Origin: Pontiellaceae bacterium B12227
Lineage (GTDB): Bacteria > Verrucomicrobiota > Kiritimatiellia > Kiritimatiellales > Pontiellaceae
NCBI GenBank assembly: GCA_029432775.1
Contig: JAROAZ010000014.1
Coordinates: 83,048 to 147,047, forward strand
Direction of reading: 5' to 3'
DNA length: 64,000 bases
How positions within the stretch are numbered: position 1 is the stretch's first letter; the number at the start of each line of letters is the position of its first letter. The position numbers and the translations under genes were made by a program. The notes under the pieces were generated by a model, which saw nothing but the letters and a program-made list of their open reading frames with translations, had not been told where the DNA came from and did not search any database. Shown here one piece after another: positions 1 through 8,486 of this stretch.

Positions 1-767
1 CTGAACGGGTCGGCGGGCAGGTGATTCAGCTGCTGCACAATACCGGGCACGCCATGTTCATGCTCCTCGAGGCCACCTGGTTTATCCAGTTTGCCTTCGG
101 CAAGCGCAGCCGCCACGAAACCGTAACGCAGCTGTTTGTGACCGGTATCAAAAGTCTGGCCGTCATTTCGGTGGTAGCCATGTTTACCGGCATGATCCTT
201 GCGTTGCAGACCGGACTGGAACTCCGTCGCTACGGGCAGGAAGTTTACATCGGCTCTGCCGTTGCGGTTTCGATGATCCGGGAAATGGGCCCGTTCATGA
301 CCGGGCTGATCATTGCGGCCAGTGTGGGCTCCGCCATCGCCGCCCAGTTGGGCACCATGACCGTTTCCGAGGAAATTGCCGCGCTGGAAGTGATGAGCAT
401 CAACCCCAACCGTTTTCTGGTGATGCCGCGTCTGGTTGCGCTGACCCTCATGATGCCGGTGTTGACGGTGTATACCAATATTCTCGGCATCATGGGCGGT
501 GCCATTGTCGGAGCCACGCAGCTCGGGGTTTCGGTTACATCCTACATGAATAATGCCACCGAGTTCGCCACGAACAAAGATCTCTATGTCGGGCTCTTTA
601 AAGCATTCATCTTCGGCATCATCATTACAACGGTTTCCTGCCATCAGGGTTTCATGACCCGGGAAGGTGCGGTCGGCGTCGGCAAGGCCACGCGGCGCTC
701 GGTGATTATTTCTTTCCTGGTTATTCTGGTGGTGGGCTACATGGTTACGAGGATGTTCTATATATGA
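1..767 (+). CDS. mlaE: MlaE-family ABC transporter permease (5' partial)
   Basis: Integral inner-membrane permease of the Mla/MCE retrograde phospholipid (or other lipid) transport system; it partners the ATPase and MCE protein encoded directly downstream. The visible part is about 250 residues, nearly the usual 250-260, with several hydrophobic segments and the family's central pattern REMGP..TGLI.A...GSA.AA..GTM...EEI.ALE.M. The frame stays open to the first base of the window, and the GTG at position 21 lies inside continuous sequence resembling the family's N-terminal amphipathic helix, so the true start is probably just outside the window. The stop overlaps the next start by 4 bases (ATGA), which indicates translational coupling. 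Family assignment is secure; the exact lipid substrate is not known. Confidence 0.9.
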   Translation, partial: ERVGGQVIQLLHNTGHAMFMLLEATWFIQFAFGKRSRHETVTQLFVTGIKSLAVISVVAMFTGMILALQTGLELRRYGQEVYIGSAVAVSMIREMGPFMTGLIIAASVGSAIAAQLGTMTVSEEIAALEVMSINPNRFLVMPRLVALTLMMPVLTVYTNILGIMGGAIVGATQLGVSVTSYMNNATEFATNKDLYVGLFKAFIFGIIITTVSCHQGFMTREGAVGVGKATRRSVIISFLVILVVGYMVTRMFYI

Positions 768-1528
768 TCCGCTTCGATAAAGTAACCAAAGTGCTCGGGC
801 GTAAAACCGTGCTGGATAACGTCAGCTTCGAAGTCGGCGAAGGTGAAACGTTTGTCATTGTCGGCCTTTCGGGGGCCGGGAAAAGCGTTACACTCAAGCA
901 TATGATCCGCCTGATGCTCCCGGACTCCGGCACCGTTTCCATCGACGGGGAAGCGATCAATCTGCTGGGCCGCGGGGCACTTCGCGAGGTTCGCTCCAAG
1001 TTCGGTGTGCTGTTCCAGAGTGCGGCTCTGCTGCAGTGGATGAACGTGCGCGACAACGTGGCGCTGCCGCTGCGCGAGCATACCAAAATGCCGGAAGAGG
1101 AGATCATCAGCCGGGTCAACGAAAAACTTGAATTGCTCAGTCTAGATGACGCCGGGGACAAATTCCCATCGGATATCTCCGGCGGCATGCAGAAACGCGC
1201 CGGGCTGGCCCGTGCCATTATCATGGATCCGAAGATTGTGCTCTACGACGAACCAACCTCCGGGCTCGACCCGGTGACGTCCCGACGAATTGATGATTTA
1301 ATCGTGAATATGCGCAAGCGACTGGGTATAACCAGTGTGGTTGTCACGCACGACCTGCATAGTGCCCTGGCCATCGGTTCGCGGATCATGATGCTGCATC
1401 AGGGGCAGATTGTGGAGAATGCGCCGCCGGCCGGGTTTATTAAATCGAAGAATGAAACCGTACAGAGTTTTCTCGAATCGCAATACATTACAAAAAAAGG
1501 TAAATGGGAAGAGTTGAGCCATGAATAA
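764..1528 (+). CDS. mlaF: MlaF-type ABC transporter ATP-binding protein
   Basis: Cytoplasmic ATPase that powers the MlaE/MlaD lipid transporter. At 254 residues it is a normal-length single ABC domain. Visible motifs are Walker A GLSGAGKS (about residues 34-41), a Q-loop near LFQSAAL, the signature ISGGMQKRAGLARA (about 138-151), Walker B IVLYDEPTSGLDP and the switch histidine in VVTHD. The start ATG overlaps the mlaE stop and the end overlaps mlaD by 8 bases, so the three genes form one tightly coupled operon. Confidence 0.93.
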   Translation: MIRFDKVTKVLGRKTVLDNVSFEVGEGETFVIVGLSGAGKSVTLKHMIRLMLPDSGTVSIDGEAINLLGRGALREVRSKFGVLFQSAALLQWMNVRDNVALPLREHTKMPEEEIISRVNEKLELLSLDDAGDKFPSDISGGMQKRAGLARAIIMDPKIVLYDEPTSGLDPVTSRRIDDLIVNMRKRLGITSVVVTHDLHSALAIGSRIMMLHQGQIVENAPPAGFIKSKNETVQSFLESQYITKKGKWEELSHE

Positions 1529-2450
1529 ATTCGGACGCGAAGTCAGCATTGAGATTCTGGTGGGTCTATTCATGTTCATCGTCCTCATTGCTTTGGGTAT
1601 TTTCACGATCGTGCTGAGCCGTGAAAAAATGTGGAGCGACAGCTATCAGTATGAATTTGTTTTCACCGAAGTCGGCGGACTGCGGGAAGGCGATGCCGTC
1701 TATCTGCGCGGCATGAATGTGGGGCGTGTAAAACAAACCACGCTGGAAGACAGCCGGGTACATGTCTACGTTACACTGGATCTGCCGATCAACCTGCGCC
1801 ATGGCTATAAGGTCGACGTGGTTGATGCTTCGATGCTTGGAGGAAAATACCTGAAGGTCTACGAGGGGCCGGAAGGCGCTCCCGCGCTCGGAGAAAACGT
1901 GACCATTCTCGGTTCAAAGCCGGTAGATATGATTCAGGAATTGGCGCAGGCGGTTGCCGGCTTTCAGGATATGATCGACGCGGTTGCTGAAGGCGAAGGC
2001 ACGCTGGGTAAGCTGCTGAAGGATGAGACGATGTATAACAATATGCTGGAGATCAGCGACGATCTGAAGCTGGTGTCCGATAAGGTGGCAAAAGGTGAAG
2101 GCACGGTTGGGAAACTGCTGATGGATGATGCCGTTTATAACGATGCCGCGTCAGTGATGGCCAACCTTCGCGGTGTTTCGGACCGTCTTGCTTCCGGAGA
2201 AGGCACGCTCGGTAAGCTGCTCTATGAAGATGCCACGCTGTACGATAATATGGATGCCACCATGGTGGCGGTGCGCGACATTGCGGAAACCATTAATGAA
2301 GGTGAAGGCACCATCGGCAAGCTGGTGCGCGATGCCAAGCTCTATGACGAGGCTGCACTGCTCGTTGAAGATGTCCGCGCCGCGGTGGATGACCTGCGCG
2401 AAGCCTCGCCGATTACTTCCTTCGGAAGTGTCATGTTCGGGGCCTTCTAA
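1521..2450 (+). CDS. mlaD: MlaD-like MCE-domain substrate-binding protein
   Basis: Inner-membrane-anchored periplasmic lipid-binding subunit of the Mla/MCE transporter. A single N-terminal membrane helix (about residues 10-32) is followed by the MCE domain (about 37-115, with G.L..GD.V...G..VG and SMLGGKYLKV). The C-terminal half carries four copies of a roughly 33-residue repeat built on GEGT(L/V/I)GKL(L/V).D...Y (starting near residues 155, 193, 228 and 265). This probably forms a helical extension like those other MCE proteins use to assemble rings or needles. The repeat is seen directly; its structural role is inference. Confidence 0.9.
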   Translation: MNKFGREVSIEILVGLFMFIVLIALGIFTIVLSREKMWSDSYQYEFVFTEVGGLREGDAVYLRGMNVGRVKQTTLEDSRVHVYVTLDLPINLRHGYKVDVVDASMLGGKYLKVYEGPEGAPALGENVTILGSKPVDMIQELAQAVAGFQDMIDAVAEGEGTLGKLLKDETMYNNMLEISDDLKLVSDKVAKGEGTVGKLLMDDAVYNDAASVMANLRGVSDRLASGEGTLGKLLYEDATLYDNMDATMVAVRDIAETINEGEGTIGKLVRDAKLYDEAALLVEDVRAAVDDLREASPITSFGSVMFGAF

Positions 2451-2461
2451 CGGGCGTAAAA

Positions 2462-3535
2462 ATGACCGTTCCAAGGGTTGGAAACAACGAGGTTCAATGT
2501 CCGCACTGCGGAGTTGCTGCAGAGTCCGGCCCACGCTGTTCCCACTGCGGCATGTTGCTGAAAAAGCGAGCCGGCCGAAAGCGTGTTCGGATTGCCGTCC
2601 TGCTTTTTACCGTGCTCTTGCTGTGCATCCTGCAGTTTTGTGCCGCGCAGCGGGAACCTTCGCTGATTTCCTGCGGCGACATCAATCCGCTCATGAATTT
2701 TCAGGTTGTGCGGGTGGAAGGAACGCTCGAAACCCCGGCGCGGAAGCTGGCCAACGGCACCATGCTCTACACGGTCAACGACGGAACCGGAATGCTGGCC
2801 GTTTTCTCAAGTGAAATGCCGGCCGGATCTTTTCCAAAGGTTGGAAGCCGGGTGGCGGCCGTCGGAAACCTGAGCGTTGGCGTTGGGAACCAAATCCGGA
2901 TGCAGGCCCGGTCAGTTGAGCTGCTGGAAGCCCCGCCCATTGAAAATTATATCTCCGAGTTCCACCTTTCCGAAATTACGACAGATTTGCTGGATGTGCA
3001 GATGACCGTGTTCGGGACCGTTTCCAGAGTTTGGAAACCGGAACCGGGCTCCCGGGCTCCGCACAGAATTATTCTGGAAGACCCGAGTGGAACGCTGGAG
3101 GTGGTGCACTGGCTGAAAGATCCGCCCGAGGTGGCCGAAGGCGATGCACTCCAAATAAACGGGCGGGTGACTCAATATAACGGGAAGCTGCAGCTGAAGG
3201 TCTGGAAGGCCGACGCCATCCGGCCGGTGGTAGAGGATGCCGGCCCGTCGCAATGGGTCAGCATTGGAGACATCACCCCCGAAATGGAAGGTCGGTGGGT
3301 GATCGCGGAGGGGATGCTGGGGGAACCGCGCTCCATCCCGGGCGGGGTGATCTATCCCTTCGCCGATAAAACCGGAACCATTCTGGCACTGTTCTGGGAT
3401 AAGCGGATTTCGGGCGAAGAGCGCGACGCGCTGGACGAAGGGGTCCGCATTCGCCTGGAAGGCGAGGTGGTGCTCTATAACGGGGTGCTCGAGCTGGTCC
3501 CGCGTGACGTCGGCGGATTCCGGCCGTTAGACTAA
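2462..3535 (+). CDS. zinc-ribbon / membrane / OB-fold-repeat protein of unknown function
   Basis: I do not recognise this as a named family. The 357 residues divide into an N-terminal zinc ribbon (C13-x2-C16 and C26-x2-C29), a basic stretch, one membrane helix (about 43-60), and a long C-terminal part with about three repeats that resemble bacterial OB-folds (V.GTL....K...GT.LYTV.D.TG...VF; V.GTV......R.ILED.SG.L.V; AEG.L.......GG.IY....D.TG.I..LFWD). Each repeat has the G.V......G...V.L.D.TG...V layout of nucleic-acid or ligand-binding OB domains, but predicted topology puts them outside the cytoplasm. It starts 11 bases after mlaD, so it may belong to the transport operon. Its stop overlaps the convergent cca stop. 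Two exact TTCCAANSNTTGGAA sites lie inside it. Confidence 0.75.
   Translation: MTVPRVGNNEVQCPHCGVAAESGPRCSHCGMLLKKRAGRKRVRIAVLLFTVLLLCILQFCAAQREPSLISCGDINPLMNFQVVRVEGTLETPARKLANGTMLYTVNDGTGMLAVFSSEMPAGSFPKVGSRVAAVGNLSVGVGNQIRMQARSVELLEAPPIENYISEFHLSEITTDLLDVQMTVFGTVSRVWKPEPGSRAPHRIILEDPSGTLEVVHWLKDPPEVAEGDALQINGRVTQYNGKLQLKVWKADAIRPVVEDAGPSQWVSIGDITPEMEGRWVIAEGMLGEPRSIPGGVIYPFADKTGTILALFWDKRISGEERDALDEGVRIRLEGEVVLYNGVLELVPRDVGGFRPLD
2469..2483. repeat. dispersed palindrome family TTCCAANSNTTGGAA (first exact copy)
   Basis: First exact copy of a family found across the window. Exact copies start at 2469, 2832, 20013, 23201, 24034, 28030, 28772, 29179, 36837, 37036, 37554, 45088 and 45969. Copies with one mismatch start at 3022, 4182, 5402, 6142, 7452, 8951, 9042, 9190, 9272, 12106, 25910, 28565, 29965, 40876, 42153, 46525, 52732, 56626, 56642 and 56673. 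Weaker ones start at 19868, 21092, 32539, 42031, 46735, 50677 and 56943. The centre base is G or C in all 33 better copies. Confidence 0.93.
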
Positions 3536-4893
3536 GCCTGATAGTGGGCCTTGATCCAGTCCAGCGCTTCATCCTTGGACTTGAAACGGTCTTCCATCTG
3601 CGCCTCGTAGGTTTCCTTGAGGATCCTGCCGATCAGCCGGCCTTCACCAATGCCCATTTCAATCAGGTCGCGGCCGTTGATCCATGGCTCGGGCAGAATC
3701 GGTTCGTTGGCCATTTGTTCCTGATAGCCGCGGACGAAGTCGAAATTATCCAGCATGCGGTGCGAGCCCAGACAGTCGAGCCGATGCAGCTCCATCTCCA
3801 GATCAAAGGTTGCTGCACCAATCAGCTGGCGCAGCTTGGAAGCGCGCATGTTCTGCACATCCATAAAACGCATGTGCCCGCCGATGGCCGCTTTGATATT
3901 TTTCTTTTCGGTGTTGGGGAACTTCAGCCGGATCAGAATCTGTTCCGCCATTTCCGCGCCGACCGAAGCATGTCCATCGAACCGAATGCGGTCTTTTCCA
4001 TCGGTACCGGGTCCAATTGAAGCGGTTGGAGGTTTGCCGACATCGTGCAGCAGAACGGTATAAGCGATTTCTCTGGGGGAATAACTTGGTTCGTCGGGCC
4101 GGTCTTCGTTCATCAGGTCGAGCATCATGCAGGTGTGTTCAAACACATCGCCCTCCGGATGGAACTGCGGCGGCTGCTGCTGTCCAACCATTGGAACCAG
4201 TTCCGGCAGGGTATACTGCATCAGCCCGAGTTCGTGCAGGTGCTTGAGGGCCTGGCCTGGTTTGGCGCTGTCGGTCAGGATGCGGGTCAGTTCGGCCTCA
4301 ATCCGTTCGGCGCTGATCTTTTCAATCAGGTGGGCCATGTTCCGGATTGCCTTTTCGGTTTCGGGGTCGAGGGCAAAGCCCAGGTTATGGGCAAATCGCA
4401 CCGCACGCAGCATGCGCAGATGGTCTTCCCTGAACCGCTCTTCAGGCTTGCCGATGGCCGTGACAATCCGGAGCTGAAGGTCCCGTTGGCCGTGCACATA
4501 GTCATGCAGCTGTTCTTTTACCGGATCGTAGAACATGCCGTTAATGGTGAAGTCGCGGCGCAGGGCATCTTCTTTCGCTGCGGAAAACATAATGGTTTCC
4601 GGGTGGCGACCGTCGAGCGTGCCGACCTCTTCGCGAAAAGTGGCGACTTCAACCATGTCGTTGCCTTCCACCACAGCAATCACACCGAAGGCTTTGCCGA
4701 TCGGCAGAGTTTTCGGAAAGAGCTCTTCGACTTCTTCCGGATAGGCATCGGTGGCCACATCATAATCTTTCGGCGTGCGCCCCAGCAGGTCGTCGCGCAC
4801 ACAACCGCCGGCGAACAGGGCAATATAGCCTTGCTTCTGAAGGGTTTGAATAATCTTCAGGGCCGTATCTTTCTGGGAGTCTATTTTACTCAT
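3532..4893 (-). CDS. cca: CCA-adding tRNA nucleotidyltransferase with HD domain
   Basis: Adds or repairs the 3' CCA end of tRNAs using CTP and ATP. At 453 residues the length is typical of the class II, HD-domain-bearing bacterial enzymes. The head domain shows GGCVRD (residues 29-34) and the catalytic DYDVATDA (two metal-binding aspartates D43 and D45), followed by the RRDFTINGMFYD neck motif, the R.REDHLRMLRAVRFA signature and a C-terminal HD region with LLHDVGKP. A poly(A) polymerase of the same superfamily is the main alternative; the HD domain favours CCA addition. The coding strand is convergent with the preceding gene, and the two stops overlap. Confidence 0.9.
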   Translation of the reverse strand: MSKIDSQKDTALKIIQTLQKQGYIALFAGGCVRDDLLGRTPKDYDVATDAYPEEVEELFPKTLPIGKAFGVIAVVEGNDMVEVATFREEVGTLDGRHPETIMFSAAKEDALRRDFTINGMFYDPVKEQLHDYVHGQRDLQLRIVTAIGKPEERFREDHLRMLRAVRFAHNLGFALDPETEKAIRNMAHLIEKISAERIEAELTRILTDSAKPGQALKHLHELGLMQYTLPELVPMVGQQQPPQFHPEGDVFEHTCMMLDLMNEDRPDEPSYSPREIAYTVLLHDVGKPPTASIGPGTDGKDRIRFDGHASVGAEMAEQILIRLKFPNTEKKNIKAAIGGHMRFMDVQNMRASKLRQLIGAATFDLEMELHRLDCLGSHRMLDNFDFVRGYQEQMANEPILPEPWINGRDLIEMGIGEGRLIGRILKETYEAQMEDRFKSKDEALDWIKAHYQA

Positions 4894-4970
4894 AAATTCT
4901 TTTACCGTGGTATTAATGAACTATAGTTTCACCAACGTGTCGAAGGAAACATTAAATAGGAATCCTCGAA

Positions 4971-6542
4971 ATGAAGAAAATTGTACCCGTATTTTTGCTG
5001 TTTACTGTTTTACTGCTCTCCTCGTTCGGCCAGTTTGGCGACCCGTTCGGAGTTGAAGTCAATCTGGAAGGCGATCAGGTGAAGGTCGATGTCACCGTTC
5101 CGCCGGAACATTATCTTTATGCGGATCATTTTACGGTCACTGATGCGCTCGGCAATGAGCAGCAGGCTTCTACGCTGCCGCCGACTCAAAGCATCACCGA
5201 TCCCAACTCGGGAAAGCCCAAACCGGTGTTTGCCGAAAACTTCAGTGCGCTGTTTTCGTGGGCGCCACAGGGCGAGGGGGCCGCAGCCATTCATGTAAAA
5301 TACTGGGGTTGCAATGATGAGGTCTGCTTTATTCCACAGAACAAGGTGGTGGAGCTTGCAGGACATTCGCTGGTGCCGGAGGTTTCAAGTTCTGAATCTG
5401 TTTCCAGTGATTGGAAAACCGAACTGGAAAATTTTGAAGTGACGGCGGTGCACTCCGGCGGATTGAATGCCGAAGATTTTCTGGCGTTTATCGGTCAGGA
5501 GGGAGGCGTTACTGAAGGGGAGAAGGTTGGTCTGTTTAAACTGTTTCTGACGGACCCGGTTGCCTTTGTCCGGGAGTCCGGTTTTTTGCTGGCCATCATT
5601 TTTATTCTGGTCGGTGGACTTGCGCTGAATCTGACGCCGTGCGTATTGCCGATGATTCCGATCAATCTGGCCATTATCGGGGCCGGAGCGCAGGCCGGTT
5701 CAAAAGGGCGCGGTTTTGCGTTGGGCGCCACCTACGGGCTGGGTATTGCGCTCGTATACGGGCTGCTCGGCGTCATTGTGGTGCTGACAGGATCGCAATT
5801 TGGAACCATTCAGGCCAATCCCTGGTTTAATCTGGGTATTGCCGTCATATTTGTGGTGCTCGCGTTGGCGATGTTCGATGTATTCCATATCGATTTTTCC
5901 CGCTTCCAGTCGAAGATGGGCGGCGGCGAGCAAAAGCAGGGCAGTTTTGCTGTGGCGTTGATGATGGGGGCCGTTGCGGCGCTGCTGGCCGGTGCCTGCG
6001 TGGCACCAGTGGTGATTGCGGTGCTCCTGCTGGCTGCAAATATCTATGAAATCAACACGGTTGCAGGATTGGCGCTACCCTTTGTGCTGGGGCTGGGAAT
6101 GGCATTGCCGTGGCCTTTTGCGGGGGCTGGGCTCTCGTTTCTTCCAAAGCCTGGAAAATGGATGGAATATGTGAAATATGGCTTCGGTGTGCTGATCATC
6201 GCGTTTGCGTTTTATTACGGAGTTCTGAGCTACCGAGCTTTCCGTCCGGTTGAAGTGACCAGCGGGATTGATGGACGCACCAATGCCGGTTTTGCTGACA
6301 CGCTTCAGCAGGCCCGGAAGGGGGGCAGGCCGGTTGTGATTGATTTCACCGCAAGCTGGTGCAAGAACTGTGCGGTCATGGAAAAAACCACGTTTAAGGA
6401 TAGCCTCGTCATTGCGGCCCTTGAGGACTTTGAGTTCATCAAATATGTTGCTGAAGATCCGGATAATGCCAATACAAAGGCGGTGATGCAGCACTTCGGG
6501 GCGCAGGGGCTGCCTACGCTCGTACTGCTGAATGCAAAATAA
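4971..6542 (+). CDS. dsbD: thiol:disulfide interchange protein DsbD (C-terminally short)
   Basis: Carries electrons from cytoplasmic thioredoxin across the membrane to periplasmic thiol proteins. All three modules are visible: a signal peptide and N-terminal alpha domain with the redox pair C114/C119; the membrane core with TPCVLPMIP (C224) and GACVAPVV (C343); and a C-terminal thioredoxin domain with WCKNC (C464, C467). The protein stops at GLPTLVLLN, where relatives continue for about 30 residues with the last strand and helix of the thioredoxin fold. No sensible continuation appears in the other frames before a terminator hairpin. It is therefore either a naturally shortened domain or a truncated gene. 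Confidence 0.9.
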   Translation: MKKIVPVFLLFTVLLLSSFGQFGDPFGVEVNLEGDQVKVDVTVPPEHYLYADHFTVTDALGNEQQASTLPPTQSITDPNSGKPKPVFAENFSALFSWAPQGEGAAAIHVKYWGCNDEVCFIPQNKVVELAGHSLVPEVSSSESVSSDWKTELENFEVTAVHSGGLNAEDFLAFIGQEGGVTEGEKVGLFKLFLTDPVAFVRESGFLLAIIFILVGGLALNLTPCVLPMIPINLAIIGAGAQAGSKGRGFALGATYGLGIALVYGLLGVIVVLTGSQFGTIQANPWFNLGIAVIFVVLALAMFDVFHIDFSRFQSKMGGGEQKQGSFAVALMMGAVAALLAGACVAPVVIAVLLLAANIYEINTVAGLALPFVLGLGMALPWPFAGAGLSFLPKPGKWMEYVKYGFGVLIIAFAFYYGVLSYRAFRPVEVTSGIDGRTNAGFADTLQQARKGGRPVVIDFTASWCKNCAVMEKTTFKDSLVIAALEDFEFIKYVAEDPDNANTKAVMQHFGAQGLPTLVLLNAK

Positions 6543-6548
6543 AAAAAC

Positions 6549-6573
6549 GGCGGTCGAGCTGAGCTCGATCGCC
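6549..6573 (-). terminator. likely terminator of the leftward lipoprotein genes
   Basis: A near-perfect 25-base palindrome with 12-base arms and one G.T mismatch. Read on the minus strand it is followed by a run of seven T residues (positions 6547-6541), which is the form of an intrinsic terminator for the leftward gene ending at 6634. Confidence 0.6.
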
Positions 6574-6591
6574 GGACAGATGTCGAATATG

Positions 6592-6624
6592 AAGGGCGGC
6601 TGAACGAGCCGCCCTTTCGTTTTT
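6592..6624 (+). terminator. intrinsic terminator after dsbD
   Basis: A 9-bp stem (AAGGGCGGC pairing with GCCGCCCTT) with a 7-base loop and a T-rich tail TTTCGTTTTT. It lies 50 bases after the dsbD stop, back to back with the minus-strand terminator between two convergent genes. Confidence 0.8.
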
Positions 6625-6633
6625 GCCGTCGGC

Positions 6634-7248
6634 TTATTTCAGCATGCCGTTACGGTGGAGATCGCGGGTTACAGCTTTAATGATGATGCCCATGTTCTCC
6701 AGGTCAGAGCGGTCGTCAAAAATGCTCTTGCGGCCACTCCAGACCAACTTCTTCGATTCCACATCATAGATGTTGGTTTCGAGGAAAAATTCCATGTAGC
6801 TGCTGACTGTGGCCGTGTTGGCGCTCAGCGTGTAACCGAAGTTATAATAGCCGTAGTAATCGTTGTTATAGGGGGAGGCCGTATAGCCGATGCCGACGAG
6901 CTCATCGCGGTTCTTACCGTCGATCACGTGGGTCATGATCAGGGTCTTGACCTGATTCTCTTTGAGCAGGGCTTCCAGCGCCTCCTTTTCAATTTTTCCA
7001 ACCGCATCCTGGCTGGCGTGCAGCGAGCCGGCCGGGACGTAGGCCAGCAGTTCATTCACGAACAGGGCTTCATATTGCCGGCAGAGCGTTTCGCTGTCGG
7101 CCATAGCCAGCACCATGGTTTTTCCCAGGGTATGGTTTTTAAATTCGGGATTGCTCCACGACTGCTGCTTGCCGCTGCGCATTTGGCAGGAGGAGAGCAC
7201 GCAGGCCAGGGCTGCGGCGAAGAGAGGGGCCATTATTCTGTTAGTCAT
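6634..7248 (-). CDS. putative outer-membrane lipoprotein, DUF4136-like
   Basis: Secreted lipoprotein of about 204 residues with a signal peptide ending in LSSC, the lipobox for lipidation by Lgt. The mature part alternates strands and helices and ends with a motif like those of DUF4136-type lipoproteins (V...Y.E..IYDV..KK.VW.G........IIKAVTRDL). A GTG 15 bases upstream directly abuts the stop of the preceding gene. The ATG at 7248, preceded by GGATCGG, gives a better signal peptide and is preferred. It is second in a two-gene lipoprotein operon. Function unknown. Confidence 0.7.
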   Translation of the reverse strand: MTNRIMAPLFAAALACVLSSCQMRSGKQQSWSNPEFKNHTLGKTMVLAMADSETLCRQYEALFVNELLAYVPAGSLHASQDAVGKIEKEALEALLKENQVKTLIMTHVIDGKNRDELVGIGYTASPYNNDYYGYYNFGYTLSANTATVSSYMEFFLETNIYDVESKKLVWSGRKSIFDDRSDLENMGIIIKAVTRDLHRNGMLK

Positions 7249-7263
7249 TGTAGTCCGATCCAC

Positions 7264-7647
7264 TTATTGATTGAGGGAGATATAATCGATTTCCTGAAAA
7301 TCCGCCACTTCCTTCAGCCAGACCTCCTGCACAAAGGCGACATGTTCGGGGTGCGTGTTATAGCCGTCATAGGCCGCCTGATCCGCAAACTCCATGGAAA
7401 GGCCATAGTCGAATTCGTTTTTCGGGCTGACTTCTTCCAGTATCTGATAATTTCCAACCCCTGGAATCGAGGAAAGTGCCGCTGCTTTGGTCAGGAAGAC
7501 CTGTTCGGCGTCCGATCCTTTATCGTGTTTGAGTTTAAAGAAAACGGAATGCGTAATCATGGATTGGTCCTCAGTTGGGGTTGATGTGGTGGTGCAGCCG
7601 GCGATCAGGCAGGCCGCCGCCAACGCAATTACAGTTTGTTTGAGCAT
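7264..7647 (-). CDS. Dabb-domain lipoprotein
   Basis: A 127-residue protein with a lipoprotein signal (lipobox LIAGC near residues 14-18) followed by a stress-responsive alpha/beta-barrel (Dabb) domain. Typical marks are the start ITHSVFFKLK, the middle FDYGLSMEF.D.AAYD.Y..HP.H..FV and the closing V.DF. Dabb proteins form dimeric ferredoxin-like barrels; most are cytoplasmic and some bind or cyclise small organics. Lipid anchoring outside the membrane is less common. The gene is co-directional with, and 15 bases upstream of, the next lipoprotein gene. Confidence 0.82.
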   Translation of the reverse strand: MLKQTVIALAAACLIAGCTTTSTPTEDQSMITHSVFFKLKHDKGSDAEQVFLTKAAALSSIPGVGNYQILEEVSPKNEFDYGLSMEFADQAAYDGYNTHPEHVAFVQEVWLKEVADFQEIDYISLNQ

Positions 7648-7783
7648 GGTTTGTCCCTTTCAGTTAATCGTCAGAGAGTATTGAAAACAGAAATCCGGTG
7701 CAAACACGGAGTGGTCCGGTTTGAGGAGGGGCGGTTGTCATAAATAATTAATAAAAAGCCGGGAGCAGATGCGAAGCGCGGGC

Positions 7784-8404
7784 TTAAACTGCGTCCGCAT
7801 CCTTGTCGGCCAATTTTCTGCACATATATACCACATGTCTGGGATCTGGCTGGTCGCGCTCCATGATAATGAATTCGCATCCGCATTGTTCCATTATCCG
7901 TAGATATTCAAGGTAATGCAGTGAGCCGTATTCAAATCCCACTCCGTTCATATCTTCGCCGATGATATCACCATGCGTATGACTGCCGGTAAACAACAAC
8001 ACGCCATCAGGGGAGAGGAGGCCACACAGCTTCTCAATAATCGGTTTCTGTTGGGCGCAGGGCGCATGAAATATGCTGTCCCATGCAATAATCAGGTCAA
8101 AACGTTCTGCTGATTTCCAGGAAAGGAGATCTGTATGTATGAAGTGGACATCGCGGTGTTTTTTCTGTGCAAGGCGGATCATCCCTTCAGATACATCAAG
8201 CGCCGTCAGCGAGAATCCGGCGGAGAGGATCGAGTTGATGATGCGGCCGCCGCTGCCGCAACCGACATCCAGGGCACTCCCTTTGTTCTGAACTCTTTGA
8301 ATGGCCCGTTCCACATACTCAACTCCGTATTTCGAGTCTTTGATGCCGTTGTCCCACCATTCAGCTATCCGGGAGTAATGTTCTCCGAGTGTTTGTGAAT
8401 CCAT
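7784..8404 (-). CDS. class I SAM-dependent methyltransferase
   Basis: Cytoplasmic methyltransferase of about 206 residues. The SAM-binding motif I is ALDVGCGSGGRI, followed by motif II (LTALDVSEGMI) and the post-I acidic loop (HTDLLSW). The longest reading frame begins upstream, but an ATG at 8404 has a GAGAAAG ribosome-binding site and starts the family's usual N-terminus, so it is chosen. Substrate unknown; small-molecule or tRNA-type substrates are both possible. Neighbours give no clear clue. Confidence 0.8.
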   Translation of the reverse strand: MDSQTLGEHYSRIAEWWDNGIKDSKYGVEYVERAIQRVQNKGSALDVGCGSGGRIINSILSAGFSLTALDVSEGMIRLAQKKHRDVHFIHTDLLSWKSAERFDLIIAWDSIFHAPCAQQKPIIEKLCGLLSPDGVLLFTGSHTHGDIIGEDMNGVGFEYGSLHYLEYLRIMEQCGCEFIIMERDQPDPRHVVYMCRKLADKDADAV

Positions 8405-8486
8405 ATTCTTTCTCTGATGTGCTGGATGAGTTTCCTGAATCAAACGGATTAATGAAACCGCGAACACAAACAATTGTTCGGGGCCG

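Noticed and set aside
4045..4926. 293-residue open frame on the plus strand
   Set aside because: It lies antisense to the well-supported cca gene, with no start signal or recognisable domain.
6536..6600. Frameshift that would restore the DsbD C-terminus
   Set aside because: Neither alternative frame encodes a thioredoxin-like end before the terminator hairpins.
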